Shown here piece by piece: positions 43,269 through 52,514 of a stretch of 64,000 nucleotides of DNA. This DNA comes from Simonsiella sp051414845. GTDB lineage: Bacteria; Pseudomonadota; Gammaproteobacteria; Burkholderiales; Neisseriaceae. Location of the stretch: NCBI GenBank assembly GCA_051414845.1, contig CP183313.1, positions 1,612,001-1,676,000 on the forward strand. The letters are read 5' to 3'. The notes beneath the pieces were generated by a model. That model worked only from the letters and a program-made list of their open reading frames with translations. It was not told the DNA's origin and did not search any database. Made by a program: the position numbers and the translations under genes. Numbering within the stretch: the first letter of the stretch is position 1; every line of letters begins with the position of its first letter.

Positions 43269-46037
43269 ATGCTGACCAATTTAGCTAAAAAAGTATTCGG
43301 CAGTCGCAATGACCGCCTATTGAAACAATATCGTAAAACTGTTGCCAAAATCAATGCCTTAGAGTCGCAAATGCAGGCTTTGTCTGACGAGGATTTGAAG
43401 GCAAAAACGGCGGAATTTAAGCAACGCATTAACGATGGCGCAAGCTTGGATAGCTTGCTGCCTGAAGCGTTTGCGGTATGCCGTGAAGCGGCGGTGCGCA
43501 CTTTGGGTATGCGCCATTTTGATGTGCAATTGATTGGTGGCATGGTGTTGCACGACGGCAAAATCGCGGAAATGCGCACAGGCGAGGGGAAAACATTGGT
43601 GGGTACGCTACCTGTTTACTTAAACGCGCTGTCGGGCAAAGGCGTGCATGTGGTAACCGTGAACGATTATTTGGCGGAGCGCGACGCGAATATTATGCGT
43701 CCGTTGTACGACTTTTTGGGCTTGTCAGTGGGTACGATTTTGAGCAATCAAGAGCCGTTTTACCGCCAAACGGCATACAATTCGGACATTACCTACGGTA
43801 CCAATAACGAATTTGGTTTTGATTATTTGCGCGACAATATGGTTGCCGACCAATACGATAAAGTACAGCGCGAATTGAATTTTGCCGTGGTAGACGAGGT
43901 GGACTCGATTTTGATTGACGAAGCGCGTACGCCATTGATTATTTCGGGTCAAGCCGATGATAATGTTCAACTTTATCAAGTGATGAACCAAGTGCCTGCG
44001 CATTTGACGCGCCAAGAAAAAGAAGATTCAGCGGGCGATTATTGGGTGGATGAGAAGAATCATCAAGTTACCCTGTCCGAGCAAGGTCATGAACACGCCG
44101 AGCAAATTTTGACGCAAATGGGCTTGTTGCAAGAAGGCGATTCGCTGTATTCAGCAGGCAATATCATGCTGATGCATCATTTGATGGCGGCTTTGCGTGC
44201 GCACAGTTTATTCCATTTAGACCAGCATTATGTGATTAAAGATGGCGAAATCGTGATTGTGGACGAACACACGGGTCGCTTGATGGATGGCCGTCGCTGG
44301 TCAGACGGTTTGCATCAAGCGGTGGAAGCCAAAGAAGGTGTGGAAATCAAAAAAGAAAACCAAACTTTGGCAAGCATTACCTTCCAAAACTATTTCCGTT
44401 TATACACCAAATTATCAGGCATGACGGGTACGGCAGACACAGAAGCTTATGAATTCCAAAGCATTTATAATTTGGAAACCGTGATTATTCCAACCAATAA
44501 ACCGATTCAACGCAAAGATTACAACGACCAAATTTTCCGCACCGCCGAAGAAAAATTTGAAGCCGTAATCAAAGACATTCAAGCGTGTTACGAAAAAGGT
44601 CAGCCAGTTTTGGTGGGTACAACCACAATTGAAAACTCGGAATTGGTTTCGCATTTATTGCACCAAGCTGGTTTGCCGCACAACGTGTTGAATGCGAAAG
44701 AACACGCACGCGAAGCGTTGATTGTGGCGCAAGCGGGTAAACCTAGCATGATTACCGTTGCCACCAATATGGCAGGTCGCGGTACGGACATCGTGTTGGG
44801 CGGCAACGTCAAACATCAAGCCGACGCGATTTGGGCGGACAAATTATTGACACACGAAGAAAAAGCAGCGCAAGTCAAATCTTTGGAAGACAACTGGGAA
44901 GCCGATCACCAACGCGTCATGGAAGCGGGTGGTTTGCACATCATCGGCACGGAACGCCACGAAAGTCGCCGCATTGACAACCAATTGCGCGGTCGTTCAG
45001 GTCGTCAAGGCGACCCCGGTTCAAGCCGTTTTTATCTCTCATTTGAAGACCCATTATTGCGCCTGTTCGCGCTTGACCGCGCCGCAGCCATTTTGGACAA
45101 ATTGTCTCCAGAACGCGGCGTCGCGATTGAAGCTGGCATCTTAACGCGCCAAATTGAAAACGCCCAACGCAAAGTAGAAGGGCGCAACTTTGACATGCGT
45201 AAGCAAGTATTGGAATACGATGATGTTGCCAACGATCAACGTAAAGTCTTGTATTATCAACGAAATAATATTTTGACCGCCAAAGACATCAGCGAGCAAA
45301 CTCGCGAAATGCGCGAGCACATCATCAGCGGTTTGGTAGACAGCCACATGCCGCCTGACAGCATGGAAGAGCAATGGAATATTGCCGCTTTGGAATCTCA
45401 ATTGGCAGGCGAATTCCGTATCCATGCAGACATTCAAAGCTGGCTCAAAGCCGACAATAGCTTGGAAAATGAAGACGTTAAAGAGCGTTTATTGACGCAA
45501 ATTGAAGACGAATACCAAGCCAAAGTAGAAATGGTGGGCGCAGAACAATTTGCCAACTTTGAACGCAATGTAATGTTGCAAGTGATTGATTCACAATGGC
45601 GTGAACATTTAGCGGCAATGGACTACTTGCGTCAAGGCATTCATTTGCGCGGTTACGCACAAAAAAATCCGAAGCAAGAATACAAGCGCGAAGCGTTTGA
45701 AATGTTCCAAAACCTGTGGCAAAACATTCAACATACAGTGGCGACTTTGCTAATTTCCGTTCAAATTCAACCGCATGAAGACGTGGTTGCCGAAACCGAG
45801 CCCGAGCAACTGGATATGCAAGCGCACCAAGCTGAAGCGCCCGATATGCAAACCGTATTATCAGGCTCACGCGACGAATTGGCACGCGCCGCCTTCAATC
45901 CAGAAGAAAGCACCGAAGAGGATGCGCAATACCTGCCCGACGCTTTAGAAGCCCGCGGCATTACCGTGCATCGCAACGACCCATGCCCATGCGGTAGCGG
46001 TTTGAAATACAAGCAATGCCACGGACGTTTGGCTTAA
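43269..46037 (+). CDS. secA: Protein translocase subunit SecA
   Basis: SecA is the ATPase that drives unfolded proteins through SecYEG. The 922-residue protein has both nucleotide-binding folds (MRTGEGKTLVGTLPVYLNAL; GRGTDIVLGGNV), the preprotein cross-linking domain, the helical scaffold and the C-terminal zinc finger NDPCPCGSGLKYKQCHGR that binds SecB and phospholipid. Start ATG 43269 (MLTNLAKKVFGSRNDR) is conserved; the frame continues upstream to 43149 but translates an uptake sequence. Confidence 0.98.
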   Translation: MLTNLAKKVFGSRNDRLLKQYRKTVAKINALESQMQALSDEDLKAKTAEFKQRINDGASLDSLLPEAFAVCREAAVRTLGMRHFDVQLIGGMVLHDGKIAEMRTGEGKTLVGTLPVYLNALSGKGVHVVTVNDYLAERDANIMRPLYDFLGLSVGTILSNQEPFYRQTAYNSDITYGTNNEFGFDYLRDNMVADQYDKVQRELNFAVVDEVDSILIDEARTPLIISGQADDNVQLYQVMNQVPAHLTRQEKEDSAGDYWVDEKNHQVTLSEQGHEHAEQILTQMGLLQEGDSLYSAGNIMLMHHLMAALRAHSLFHLDQHYVIKDGEIVIVDEHTGRLMDGRRWSDGLHQAVEAKEGVEIKKENQTLASITFQNYFRLYTKLSGMTGTADTEAYEFQSIYNLETVIIPTNKPIQRKDYNDQIFRTAEEKFEAVIKDIQACYEKGQPVLVGTTTIENSELVSHLLHQAGLPHNVLNAKEHAREALIVAQAGKPSMITVATNMAGRGTDIVLGGNVKHQADAIWADKLLTHEEKAAQVKSLEDNWEADHQRVMEAGGLHIIGTERHESRRIDNQLRGRSGRQGDPGSSRFYLSFEDPLLRLFALDRAAAILDKLSPERGVAIEAGILTRQIENAQRKVEGRNFDMRKQVLEYDDVANDQRKVLYYQRNNILTAKDISEQTREMREHIISGLVDSHMPPDSMEEQWNIAALESQLAGEFRIHADIQSWLKADNSLENEDVKERLLTQIEDEYQAKVEMVGAEQFANFERNVMLQVIDSQWREHLAAMDYLRQGIHLRGYAQKNPKQEYKREAFEMFQNLWQNIQHTVATLLISVQIQPHEDVVAETEPEQLDMQAHQAEAPDMQTVLSGSRDELARAAFNPEESTEEDAQYLPDALEARGITVHRNDPCPCGSGLKYKQCHGRLA

Positions 46038-46102
46038 GCAAAACTGAAAAGGCAATCAGAAAAGTTTCATGCCGAAACCTTTGCAAAACTGATTATTCTC
46101 TT

Positions 46103-46199
46103 GTGTAGGGGCGGATTTCATATCCGCCCTTTTTTAATAAATTGAATTTGATGAGTAAAATTTTAAAAGAAAAGGGCGGATATGAAATCCGCCCCTACG
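46103..46199. repeat. Paired-palindrome repeat
   Basis: GTAGGGGCGGATTTCATATCCGCCC (46105-46129) and the inverse form GGGCGGATATGAAATCCGCCCCTAC (46174-46198) flank a 44-base A/T-rich spacer. The outer ends are GTAGG and CCTAC. It separates convergent secA and uvrD and could end transcription both ways. Confidence 0.75.
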
Positions 46200-46240
46200 A
46201 ACTGAAAAAGGCTGCCTGAAACTCTGTGCTCAAATTTTCC

Positions 46241-48466
46241 TTACAATTTCTCCAATTTCGCAAAACCCGTATCCAATTCCTTAATCCCTTGTTTGCCAAA
46301 ATTGATGGTTAGCCGTGCCGTTTCGCCCTTATCCACCGCGTCAATAATCACGCCAGTGCCAAATTTAGCGTGGCGCACATTTTGTCCGATTTGAAAACCG
46401 TCGTAGCTTTTCGGAGCAAAGATGCTGGCAATCGTGCTGTTTTCATTGCTTTTTTCAGCTTTCAGGCTGCCTGAAAAAGCGTTGCCAAAATTATCATAAG
46501 ATTTTTTTGGTGCACTCAAATGGTGCAACACTTGTGGCGGAATTTCGTCCACAAAACGCGATGCCAAGCCAAATTGGGTTTGTCCGTGCAACAAGCGTTG
46601 TTGCGCCATGGTGAGATACAAGCGTTTGCGCGCACGCGTGATGGCGACGTACATCAGGCGGCGTTCTTCTTCCAAGCCGCCGCGCTCGTTTAGGCTGTAT
46701 TCACTGGGGAAACGCCCTTCTTCTAGCCCTGTTAAAAATACGGCATCAAATTCCAAACCTTTGGCGGCGTGTACGGTCATAAGTTGCACCGCGTCTTGCC
46801 CTGCTTCGGCTTGGTTTTCGCCACTTTCTAGCGCGGCGTTGCTTAAAAAGGCGAGCACGGCAAACGCTGGGCTATCGCTGGCGTTTTCAGGCAGCGTTTC
46901 AAATTGACTGTCTTCGGGTTTGAAAAAATGGGCGGCATTGACAAGTTCGTCCAAGTTTTCGGTGCGCTCTTGCTCGCCGACTTGTTTTTGGTTGCGATAA
47001 TGAGTGTACAAGCCGCTATCGTCCAATATGCTTTGCATAATATCGGGCAAACTTAATACGCCAATTTGTTCGCGCAAGCGTTCGATAATTTGGATAAACG
47101 CGGCGATTTTGGTGGCTTTCGCGCCCATGCCACAGGCTGCCTGAAACAGGCTCACGCCCTGCTCTGTCGCGGCTGCCTGAATGTTTTCTACGCTGCGTGT
47201 ACCAATGCCGCGCGGCGGAAAATTAATCACGCGCAACAAGGCATTGTCATCATCGGGGTTCACTGCAAGGCGCAAATAAGCAAGCGCGTGTTTGATTTCT
47301 TGGCGTTCGTAAAAGCGCAGACCACCGTAGATTTTGTAGGGAATGCCTGCCTGAAACAGGGCTTGCTCAATCACGCGCGATTGCGCATTGCTGCGATACA
47401 ACACGGCGATTTGATTGTATGCCCAGCCATCGCGCGCCAAATGGCGACTTTCTTCTACGATAAATTGCGCTTCATCCAAATCGTTAAACGCGGAAAGATA
47501 ACGGATTTTGTCGCCCGCATCAGCACTGGTACGCAAGTTTTTACCCAAGCGTTCATCGTTGTTTTCAATTACGGCATTGGCGGCGGCGAGAATATTGCCG
47601 ACCGAGCGGTAGTTTTGCTCCAACTTTATCGGTTCATCAATGCCAAATTCGCGCATAAGTGCGGTCATATTGCCGACGTTTGCGCCGCGAAAGCGGTAAA
47701 TCGATTGGTCGTCGTCGCCCACGGCAAAAATCGCGGCATTGTCGCCCGCCATCAGTTTAAGCCATTGATATTGCAGATTATTGGTGTCTTGAAATTCGTC
47801 CACCAAAATATGATTAAACCGCTCTTGATAATGGCGGCGCAAGGCTTCGTTCGTGCTCAACACTTCATAACTGCGCAACATGAGTTCAGCAAAATCCACC
47901 ACGCCTTCACGTTGGCACACTTTTTCATATTCAGCATACAGCTGAATCAATTTTTGCTGATGAACATCATGCGCTTGCAAAGCCGCGGCGCGTAAACCGT
48001 TTTCTTTTTGCGCATTGATAAATCCTTGCAAAACACGCGGTTGTACGCTTTCTTCGGCAATATTGAGCTGTTTTAACATGCGCTTAATGATGGACAATTG
48101 GTCGCCCGAATCCAAAATTTGAAAGGTTTGCGGCAGTTGCGCGTCGCGATAATGCAGGCGCAAAAAACGATGGCACAAGCCGTGAAACGTACCCAACCAC
48201 ATCGCGCGCAAATTCAGCGGCACCATCGCCCCCAAACGCGTGTGCATTTCTTTGGCGGCTTTGTTGGTAAAAGTTACCGCCAAAATGCTATGCACATCCG
48301 CCATGCCATGCTGCAATAGCCACGCAATGCGCGTGGTCAAAACGCGCGTTTTACCGCTGCCCGCACCCGCCAAAACCATTGTAGATTGCGGCGGATAAGT
48401 GACAGCGGCGAGTTGCTCGGGATTGAGATTGTGCAATAAAGATGGTGCGGTTTCGTGTGCAAACAT
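46241..48466 (-). CDS. uvrD: DNA helicase II, UvrD/Rep type
   Basis: This 741-residue superfamily 1 helicase unwinds DNA 3' to 5' in repair and at stalled forks. Motifs I (LAGAGSGKTRVLTTRIAWLL), II (VDEFQDTNNLQYQWLKL), III (GDDDQSIYRFRGA), V (TVHAAKGLEFDAVFLTGLEE) and VI (EERRLMYVAITRARKRLYLT) are all present. The C-terminal part (FGTGVIIDAVDKGETARLTINF) is the small UvrD/PcrA tail domain, which Rep lacks, so UvrD is preferred. Confidence 0.95.
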   Translation of the reverse strand: MFAHETAPSLLHNLNPEQLAAVTYPPQSTMVLAGAGSGKTRVLTTRIAWLLQHGMADVHSILAVTFTNKAAKEMHTRLGAMVPLNLRAMWLGTFHGLCHRFLRLHYRDAQLPQTFQILDSGDQLSIIKRMLKQLNIAEESVQPRVLQGFINAQKENGLRAAALQAHDVHQQKLIQLYAEYEKVCQREGVVDFAELMLRSYEVLSTNEALRRHYQERFNHILVDEFQDTNNLQYQWLKLMAGDNAAIFAVGDDDQSIYRFRGANVGNMTALMREFGIDEPIKLEQNYRSVGNILAAANAVIENNDERLGKNLRTSADAGDKIRYLSAFNDLDEAQFIVEESRHLARDGWAYNQIAVLYRSNAQSRVIEQALFQAGIPYKIYGGLRFYERQEIKHALAYLRLAVNPDDDNALLRVINFPPRGIGTRSVENIQAAATEQGVSLFQAACGMGAKATKIAAFIQIIERLREQIGVLSLPDIMQSILDDSGLYTHYRNQKQVGEQERTENLDELVNAAHFFKPEDSQFETLPENASDSPAFAVLAFLSNAALESGENQAEAGQDAVQLMTVHAAKGLEFDAVFLTGLEEGRFPSEYSLNERGGLEEERRLMYVAITRARKRLYLTMAQQRLLHGQTQFGLASRFVDEIPPQVLHHLSAPKKSYDNFGNAFSGSLKAEKSNENSTIASIFAPKSYDGFQIGQNVRHAKFGTGVIIDAVDKGETARLTINFGKQGIKELDTGFAKLEKL

Positions 48467-48681
48467 AAATACTTTCAGGCTGCCATGAATGGTTGTTCAT
48501 GGCATGAATCAAAGAAAGCGTGATTTTAACGCAAATTACGTGGCGATGATGTTATTAAAGAAATAATGATGCATTTTCAGGCAGCCTGAAAATAAATGTA
48601 ATCTCATGTAATTTCATTGGATTAAAAAACACTTTTCTGTTTTTGCACACAAAATTCCACTTGCCAAAGCAAATAAACAAC

Positions 48682-48715
48682 ATTATCATCTGCAAACTTG
48701 TTTCAAATCATTATC
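48682..48715 (+). promoter_or_regulatory. Possible Fur-binding site upstream of bfd
   Basis: ATTATCAT (48682-48689) and AATCATTATC (48706-48715) match parts of the Fur consensus GATAATGATAATCATTATC. They lie 20-55 bases before the bfd start, and bfd is iron-controlled in many bacteria. The match is partial and the stretch is A/T-rich. Confidence 0.4.
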
Positions 48716-48737
48716 ACTTGCGCACAGGAGAGAGATT

Positions 48738-48944
48738 ATGTACGTTTGTATTTGCAACGCGATTACCGACCGCCAAATCCAAGAAACCATCGCCGCAGGC
48801 GCACAATCTTTAACCGATTTAAAAGACCAATTGGGCATTGCCACTTGCTGCGGCTGCTGCTCGGATTTAGCCAGTTCGTTTTTGAGCGCAAACATCGGGG
48901 CGCAAGCGGTTAATGCGACGGCTTCTATTGTGGTTGAGCATTGA
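48738..48944 (+). CDS. bfd: Bacterioferritin-associated ferredoxin
   Basis: Bfd is a small [2Fe-2S] protein that gives electrons to bacterioferritin to release stored iron. The 68-residue protein has the cysteine pattern of the BFD fold: CIC at residues 4-6 and CCGCC around residue 38. A strong ribosome site GGAGAGAG precedes the ATG. Possible Fur half-sites lie upstream. Bacterioferritin genes are not in the window. Confidence 0.92.
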   Translation: MYVCICNAITDRQIQETIAAGAQSLTDLKDQLGIATCCGCCSDLASSFLSANIGAQAVNATASIVVEH

Positions 48945-48978
48945 TTTGATAACAGTTTCCTTATCATTCTTTATCAAA

Positions 48979-49019
48979 GAAAGGCTGCCTGAAAATAATT
49001 TGTTTTCAGGCAGTCTTTT
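48979..49019 (+). terminator. Terminator of bfd from facing uptake sequences
   Basis: AAAGGCTGCCTGAAAA and TTTTCAGGCAGTCTTTTA form a stem 35 bases after the bfd stop codon. One arm carries a C-to-T change (CAGTC). Confidence 0.7.
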
Positions 49020-49071
49020 ATCTGGTAATTCAGTTAAAATCATCACTATTCTTACAACCAAAAGGAAAATT

Positions 49072-49935
49072 ATGTCAAATATCACACAAATTGGCTGGAT
49101 TGGCTTAGGGCAAATGGGCGTGCCAATGGTATCGCGTTTGTTGGCAAATCAGATTCAGGTAGGCGTTTACAATCGCAATGCGACGAAAAGTGCTGCTTTT
49201 ACCGACAAAGGCGCGCAAGTTTTTGATTCTGCCGAAACACTGTTGCAACAATATGAAGCGGTATTTTTGATGATTTCCGATTATGCAGCGGCGGTGGATA
49301 TCTTAAATCCAGCCGTTTGCGCGCAGTTACGCGATAAAATCATTGTGAACATGAGCACTGTTTCGCCAACGGAAAACTTGAAATTAAAACAATTGGTTGA
49401 ACAACATGGTGGGCAATTTGTTGAAGCCCCTGTTTCGGGTTCGATTGTCCCTGCAACCAATGGCACTTTGTTGATTTTATTTGGCGGCGAAGCAGAAATT
49501 TTAGTGTGCTTGCAAGGCGTGTTTGATGTATTGGGACAACGCACGTTTCATTTTGGCGAAGTAGGCAAAGGCTCAGGCGCAAAATTGGTGCTCAATTCCT
49601 TGCTGGGTATTTTTGGTGAAGCGTATGCCGAAGCGATGTTGATGGGCAAACAATTTGGCATTGATTTAAACGAGTTAGCCGAAGCAATTGGCGGCTCGGC
49701 GATGAATTCGCCCATGTTTCAAACCAAAAAATCTTTGCTGCTTAACGAAGATTTTCCTGCCGCATTTATGTTAAAACACGCCAGCAAAGATTTAAATTTG
49801 GCTTGCGCAGAGTTGCAACAAGCGCAATTGAATTTACCAGCGATACAAACGGTTGCAGAACAATATCGCGCGGCGGTTGCGGCAGATTTGGGCGAGCTGG
49901 ATGTATCGGGGATTTATAAGCAATTGGCGAAATAG
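49072..49935 (+). CDS. NAD(P)-dependent oxidoreductase, 3-hydroxyisobutyrate dehydrogenase family
   Basis: The 287-residue protein has the beta-hydroxyacid dehydrogenase layout: an N-terminal Rossmann fold (IGWIGLGQMGVPMVSRLL), the substrate loop VEAPVSGSIVPATNGTL, the catalytic lysine in GSGAKLVLNSLLG and a helical C-terminal domain. Members act on 3-hydroxyisobutyrate, tartronate semialdehyde, glyoxylate or succinic semialdehyde; sequence alone does not tell which. The start at 49072 follows an AAAGGA site. Confidence 0.87.
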   Translation: MSNITQIGWIGLGQMGVPMVSRLLANQIQVGVYNRNATKSAAFTDKGAQVFDSAETLLQQYEAVFLMISDYAAAVDILNPAVCAQLRDKIIVNMSTVSPTENLKLKQLVEQHGGQFVEAPVSGSIVPATNGTLLILFGGEAEILVCLQGVFDVLGQRTFHFGEVGKGSGAKLVLNSLLGIFGEAYAEAMLMGKQFGIDLNELAEAIGGSAMNSPMFQTKKSLLLNEDFPAAFMLKHASKDLNLACAELQQAQLNLPAIQTVAEQYRAAVAADLGELDVSGIYKQLAK

Positions 49936-50328
49936 TCGTATAACGAGCATTCAGGCTGCCTGAAACTTTTCAGGCAGCCTGAATTCTTTGCAAAAATCCA
50001 AAGCGTAGCGCAGAAATATTGTCGGATACAAGTATCCGACCTACGATTTTTCAGGCTGAAACTTTTGCAAAACTCTTTCAGGCAGCCTGAACCGTAAAAT
50101 GGAGCGGAGGCAGCTTGCCGCCAAATCTTTCATTTTGCGCAATATTTAAAATATTCCACAAAACGAAAAATGTGGGCTGGCAGCCCGCACTCCAAGTTTT
50201 GCAAAGGTTTCAGACAGCCTGAAGTATAGTGAAGCAAAATCAATGCGCTTCTATTGAAGCGTGAATACAAAAAGGCTGCCTGAAAACCATTTGTCGTTTT
50301 CAGGCAGCCTTTTATTTATGCCACTACA
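49936..50328. repeat. Repeat-filled gap between the oxidoreductase and aceF
   Basis: These 393 bases hold no gene. In order: facing uptake sequences (49950-49984), palindrome GTCGGATACAAGTATCCGAC (50021-50040), a TTTTGCAAAA unit joined to an uptake sequence (50054-50092), a palindrome pair from GGAGCGGAGGCAGCTTGCCGCC (50101) to GTGGGCTGGCAGCCCGCACTCC (50172-50193), then TTTTGCAAAGGTTTCAGACAGCCTGAA and the terminator pair at 50271-50315. Confidence 0.75.
50271..50315. terminator. Terminator of aceF from facing uptake sequences
   Basis: AAAAAGGCTGCCTGAAAA and TTTTCAGGCAGCCTTTTA form a stem with A/T runs on both sides, 14 bases beyond the aceF stop; it can act on either strand. Confidence 0.85.
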
Positions 50329-52005
50329 TTACAGCGATACGCGACGGAAGTCTTTCAACAAGTTTGCGATATAAACGGTAAAGCGCATACCTGCTGCGCC
50401 GTCAATTACGCGGTGGTCAAACGACAAGCTCAATGGGCACATCAAGCGTGGCTCAAATTCTTTGCCATTCCACACGGGTTTCATCGTTGATTTGCACACG
50501 CCCAAAATCGCTACTTCTGGCGCATTCACGATTGGCGTAAAGCCTGTGCCACCAATGCCGCCTAGACTGGAAATCGTGAAGCAAGCACCTTGCATTTCTT
50601 GTGGTTTCAACTTGCCTTCGCGCGCTTTTTTAGACAATTCAGCCAATTCCATAGAAATTTCTTTTAGGCCTTTTTTGTCTGCGTCTTTGATGACTGGTAC
50701 GACCAAGCCGTTTGGCGTGTCCGCCGCAAAGCCGATGTTGTAGTATTTTTTCAGAATCAAGTTGTCGCCGTCCAACGAAGAATTGAATTCTGGGAACGCT
50801 TTCAACGCTGCCACAGACGCTTTGATGATGAACGCCAATGGCGACACTTTCACGCCTGCTTTTTCCCATTCTTTGTTCAGGGTTTGGCGGAAGGTTTCCA
50901 AATCGGTCATATCCGCGTCTTCGTTCACGGTAACGTGTGGGATAACGACCCAGTTGCGCGACAAGTTTTGACCTGAAATTTTCTTAATGCGCGACAATTC
51001 TTTAACTTCAATTTCGCCAAATTTGCTGAAATCAATTTTCGGCCATGGCAACAAGTCCAAACCACCACCCAAATTCGCACCTGAGGCAGCCTGAACACCC
51101 GTGCCGCCTTGTTGCATTACGCCTTTAACAAAGCCTTTCACGTCATCAGCCGTGATGCGACCTTTTTCACCTGAGCCTTTAACTAAGCTCAAATCCACGC
51201 CCAATTCACGCGCTAATTTGCGTGTAGATGGACCTGCGTGTGCTTTAGCAAAACCTTCTTCGTTAATCGCGGAACCGTAAGCAGCAGCCACACCAGCGGC
51301 AACTGGTTTCTGCTCGACAGGTTTTGCTGCTTCTGCTTTAGGCGCGGGCGCAGCTTCTTGTTTTGGTGCTTCCGCTTTAGGGGCTTCTTGTGGTGCAGGT
51401 GCGCTGGCGCCGCTACCTTCCACTTCAATAATCAACGCGCCTTCCGATACTTTGTCGCCTACTTTGATGTGAACGGCTTTGACTGTGCCCGCGACGGTGC
51501 TTGGTACGTCCATGGTTGCTTTGTCGGTTTCCAAAGTAATCAAGGTATCGTCCACCGCAACGGTGTCGCCTACTTTGATTTCTACTGCAATCACGTCCAC
51601 ATTTTCGTGTCCACCAATATCAGGCACTGTTACTTTTTCCACGCCGCCGCTTGCTGCTGGGGCAGCCGCTGGTGCAGCTTGTGCTGGCGCAGTTTCTTGT
51701 TTTGGTGCTTCCGCTTTAAGGACTTCTTGTGGAGCAGCTTCTTGTTTTGGTGCAGCTGCTGATGCGCCTTCTGCTTCCACCACCACAATTACGCCACCTT
51801 CAGAGATTTTGTCACCCATTTTAACGCGTACTTCTTTCACTACACCCGCCGCATCGGCAGGTACGTCCATGGTTGCTTTGTCGGTTTCCAAGGTAATTAA
51901 AGTATCGTCCACGGCAATGGTATCACCCACTTTGACGTCTACGGCGATAATGTCCACATTTTCATGTCCGCCAATATCGGGGACTTTGATTTCTACTGTA
52001 CTCAT
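50329..52005 (-). CDS. aceF: Dihydrolipoyllysine acetyltransferase, pyruvate dehydrogenase E2
   Basis: E2 forms the core of pyruvate dehydrogenase and passes acetyl groups to CoA. The 558-residue protein has two lipoyl domains (each with the lipoylated lysine in TLETDKATMDVP, near residues 45 and 163), Ala/Pro-rich linkers, the peripheral subunit-binding domain (GPSTRKLARELGVDLSLVKG) and the catalytic domain ending in the active-site histidine block LSFDHRVIDGAAG. E3 (lpd) is not in the window. Confidence 0.97.
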   Translation of the reverse strand: MSTVEIKVPDIGGHENVDIIAVDVKVGDTIAVDDTLITLETDKATMDVPADAAGVVKEVRVKMGDKISEGGVIVVVEAEGASAAAPKQEAAPQEVLKAEAPKQETAPAQAAPAAAPAASGGVEKVTVPDIGGHENVDVIAVEIKVGDTVAVDDTLITLETDKATMDVPSTVAGTVKAVHIKVGDKVSEGALIIEVEGSGASAPAPQEAPKAEAPKQEAAPAPKAEAAKPVEQKPVAAGVAAAYGSAINEEGFAKAHAGPSTRKLARELGVDLSLVKGSGEKGRITADDVKGFVKGVMQQGGTGVQAASGANLGGGLDLLPWPKIDFSKFGEIEVKELSRIKKISGQNLSRNWVVIPHVTVNEDADMTDLETFRQTLNKEWEKAGVKVSPLAFIIKASVAALKAFPEFNSSLDGDNLILKKYYNIGFAADTPNGLVVPVIKDADKKGLKEISMELAELSKKAREGKLKPQEMQGACFTISSLGGIGGTGFTPIVNAPEVAILGVCKSTMKPVWNGKEFEPRLMCPLSLSFDHRVIDGAAGMRFTVYIANLLKDFRRVSL

Positions 52006-52061
52006 TATTTAACTTTCTTTTTGTTTAAATGGGGGAATAGCGTTTTCAGGCTGCCTGAAAA

Positions 52062-52241
52062 TCAAATCAAGCCCATTTTCTTGCGAAATGCTTTAACCAA
52101 AGATTGATATTGCACTAAAACATCAATGGCTTGAGGACTGTAACCGATTTCAGCCAATAATGCCGTCAATTCAGTTTCAGACAGGCTTGCCAAAGCATCT
52201 TCTGCCACCACCAATTTTTGATTTAATTCTTCCGAAGTCAT
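52062..52241 (-). CDS. Small protein of unknown function between aceE and aceF
   Basis: I do not recognise this 59-residue protein (start MTSEELNQKLVVAEDALASL, end AFRKKMGLI). It looks all-helical, with three amphipathic helices and no signal or membrane segment. ATG 52241 has an AAGGGA ribosome site; the frame upstream reads an uptake sequence (FRQPE). Its place inside the pyruvate dehydrogenase genes, on the same strand, suggests co-expression, but no role can be named. Confidence 0.7.
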   Translation of the reverse strand: MTSEELNQKLVVAEDALASLSETELTALLAEIGYSPQAIDVLVQYQSLVKAFRKKMGLI

Positions 52242-52285
52242 GGTTTTTCCCTTTACTTGTGAATTGTTTTCAGGCTGCCTGAAAA

Positions 52286-52420
52286 TCATTTTTCGCATTG
52301 CTTGGTCTGCTCGTTATACGAACCGCCGTAATCCAAACAATGGTCTTTATCGTCAAAAATCAAACCATACGCGCCATAGGCAATCATCAATATACCCATG
52401 ATTAAAAGCAATTTTTTCAT
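52286..52420 (-). CDS. Tiny membrane-anchored protein with a C-terminal cysteine pair
   Basis: The 44-residue protein has one membrane helix (LLLIMGILMIAYGAYGLIF) and a short tail with two cysteines (HCLDYGGSYNEQTKQCEK). The pattern C-x3-GG-S-Y/W-x-C recurs in small exported proteins of Gram-negative bacteria and probably forms a disulfide in the periplasm. ATG 52420 has an AAGG site 10 bases ahead. Function unknown. Confidence 0.65.
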   Translation of the reverse strand: MKKLLLIMGILMIAYGAYGLIFDDKDHCLDYGGSYNEQTKQCEK

Positions 52421-52514
52421 TTTTTCAACCTTGTGTGTTTGCCAATTTAACGTAGGGGGGCTTGCACCCACCCTACGATGATAATTAGCCTTTCAGGCTG
52501 CCTGAAAACACAAA

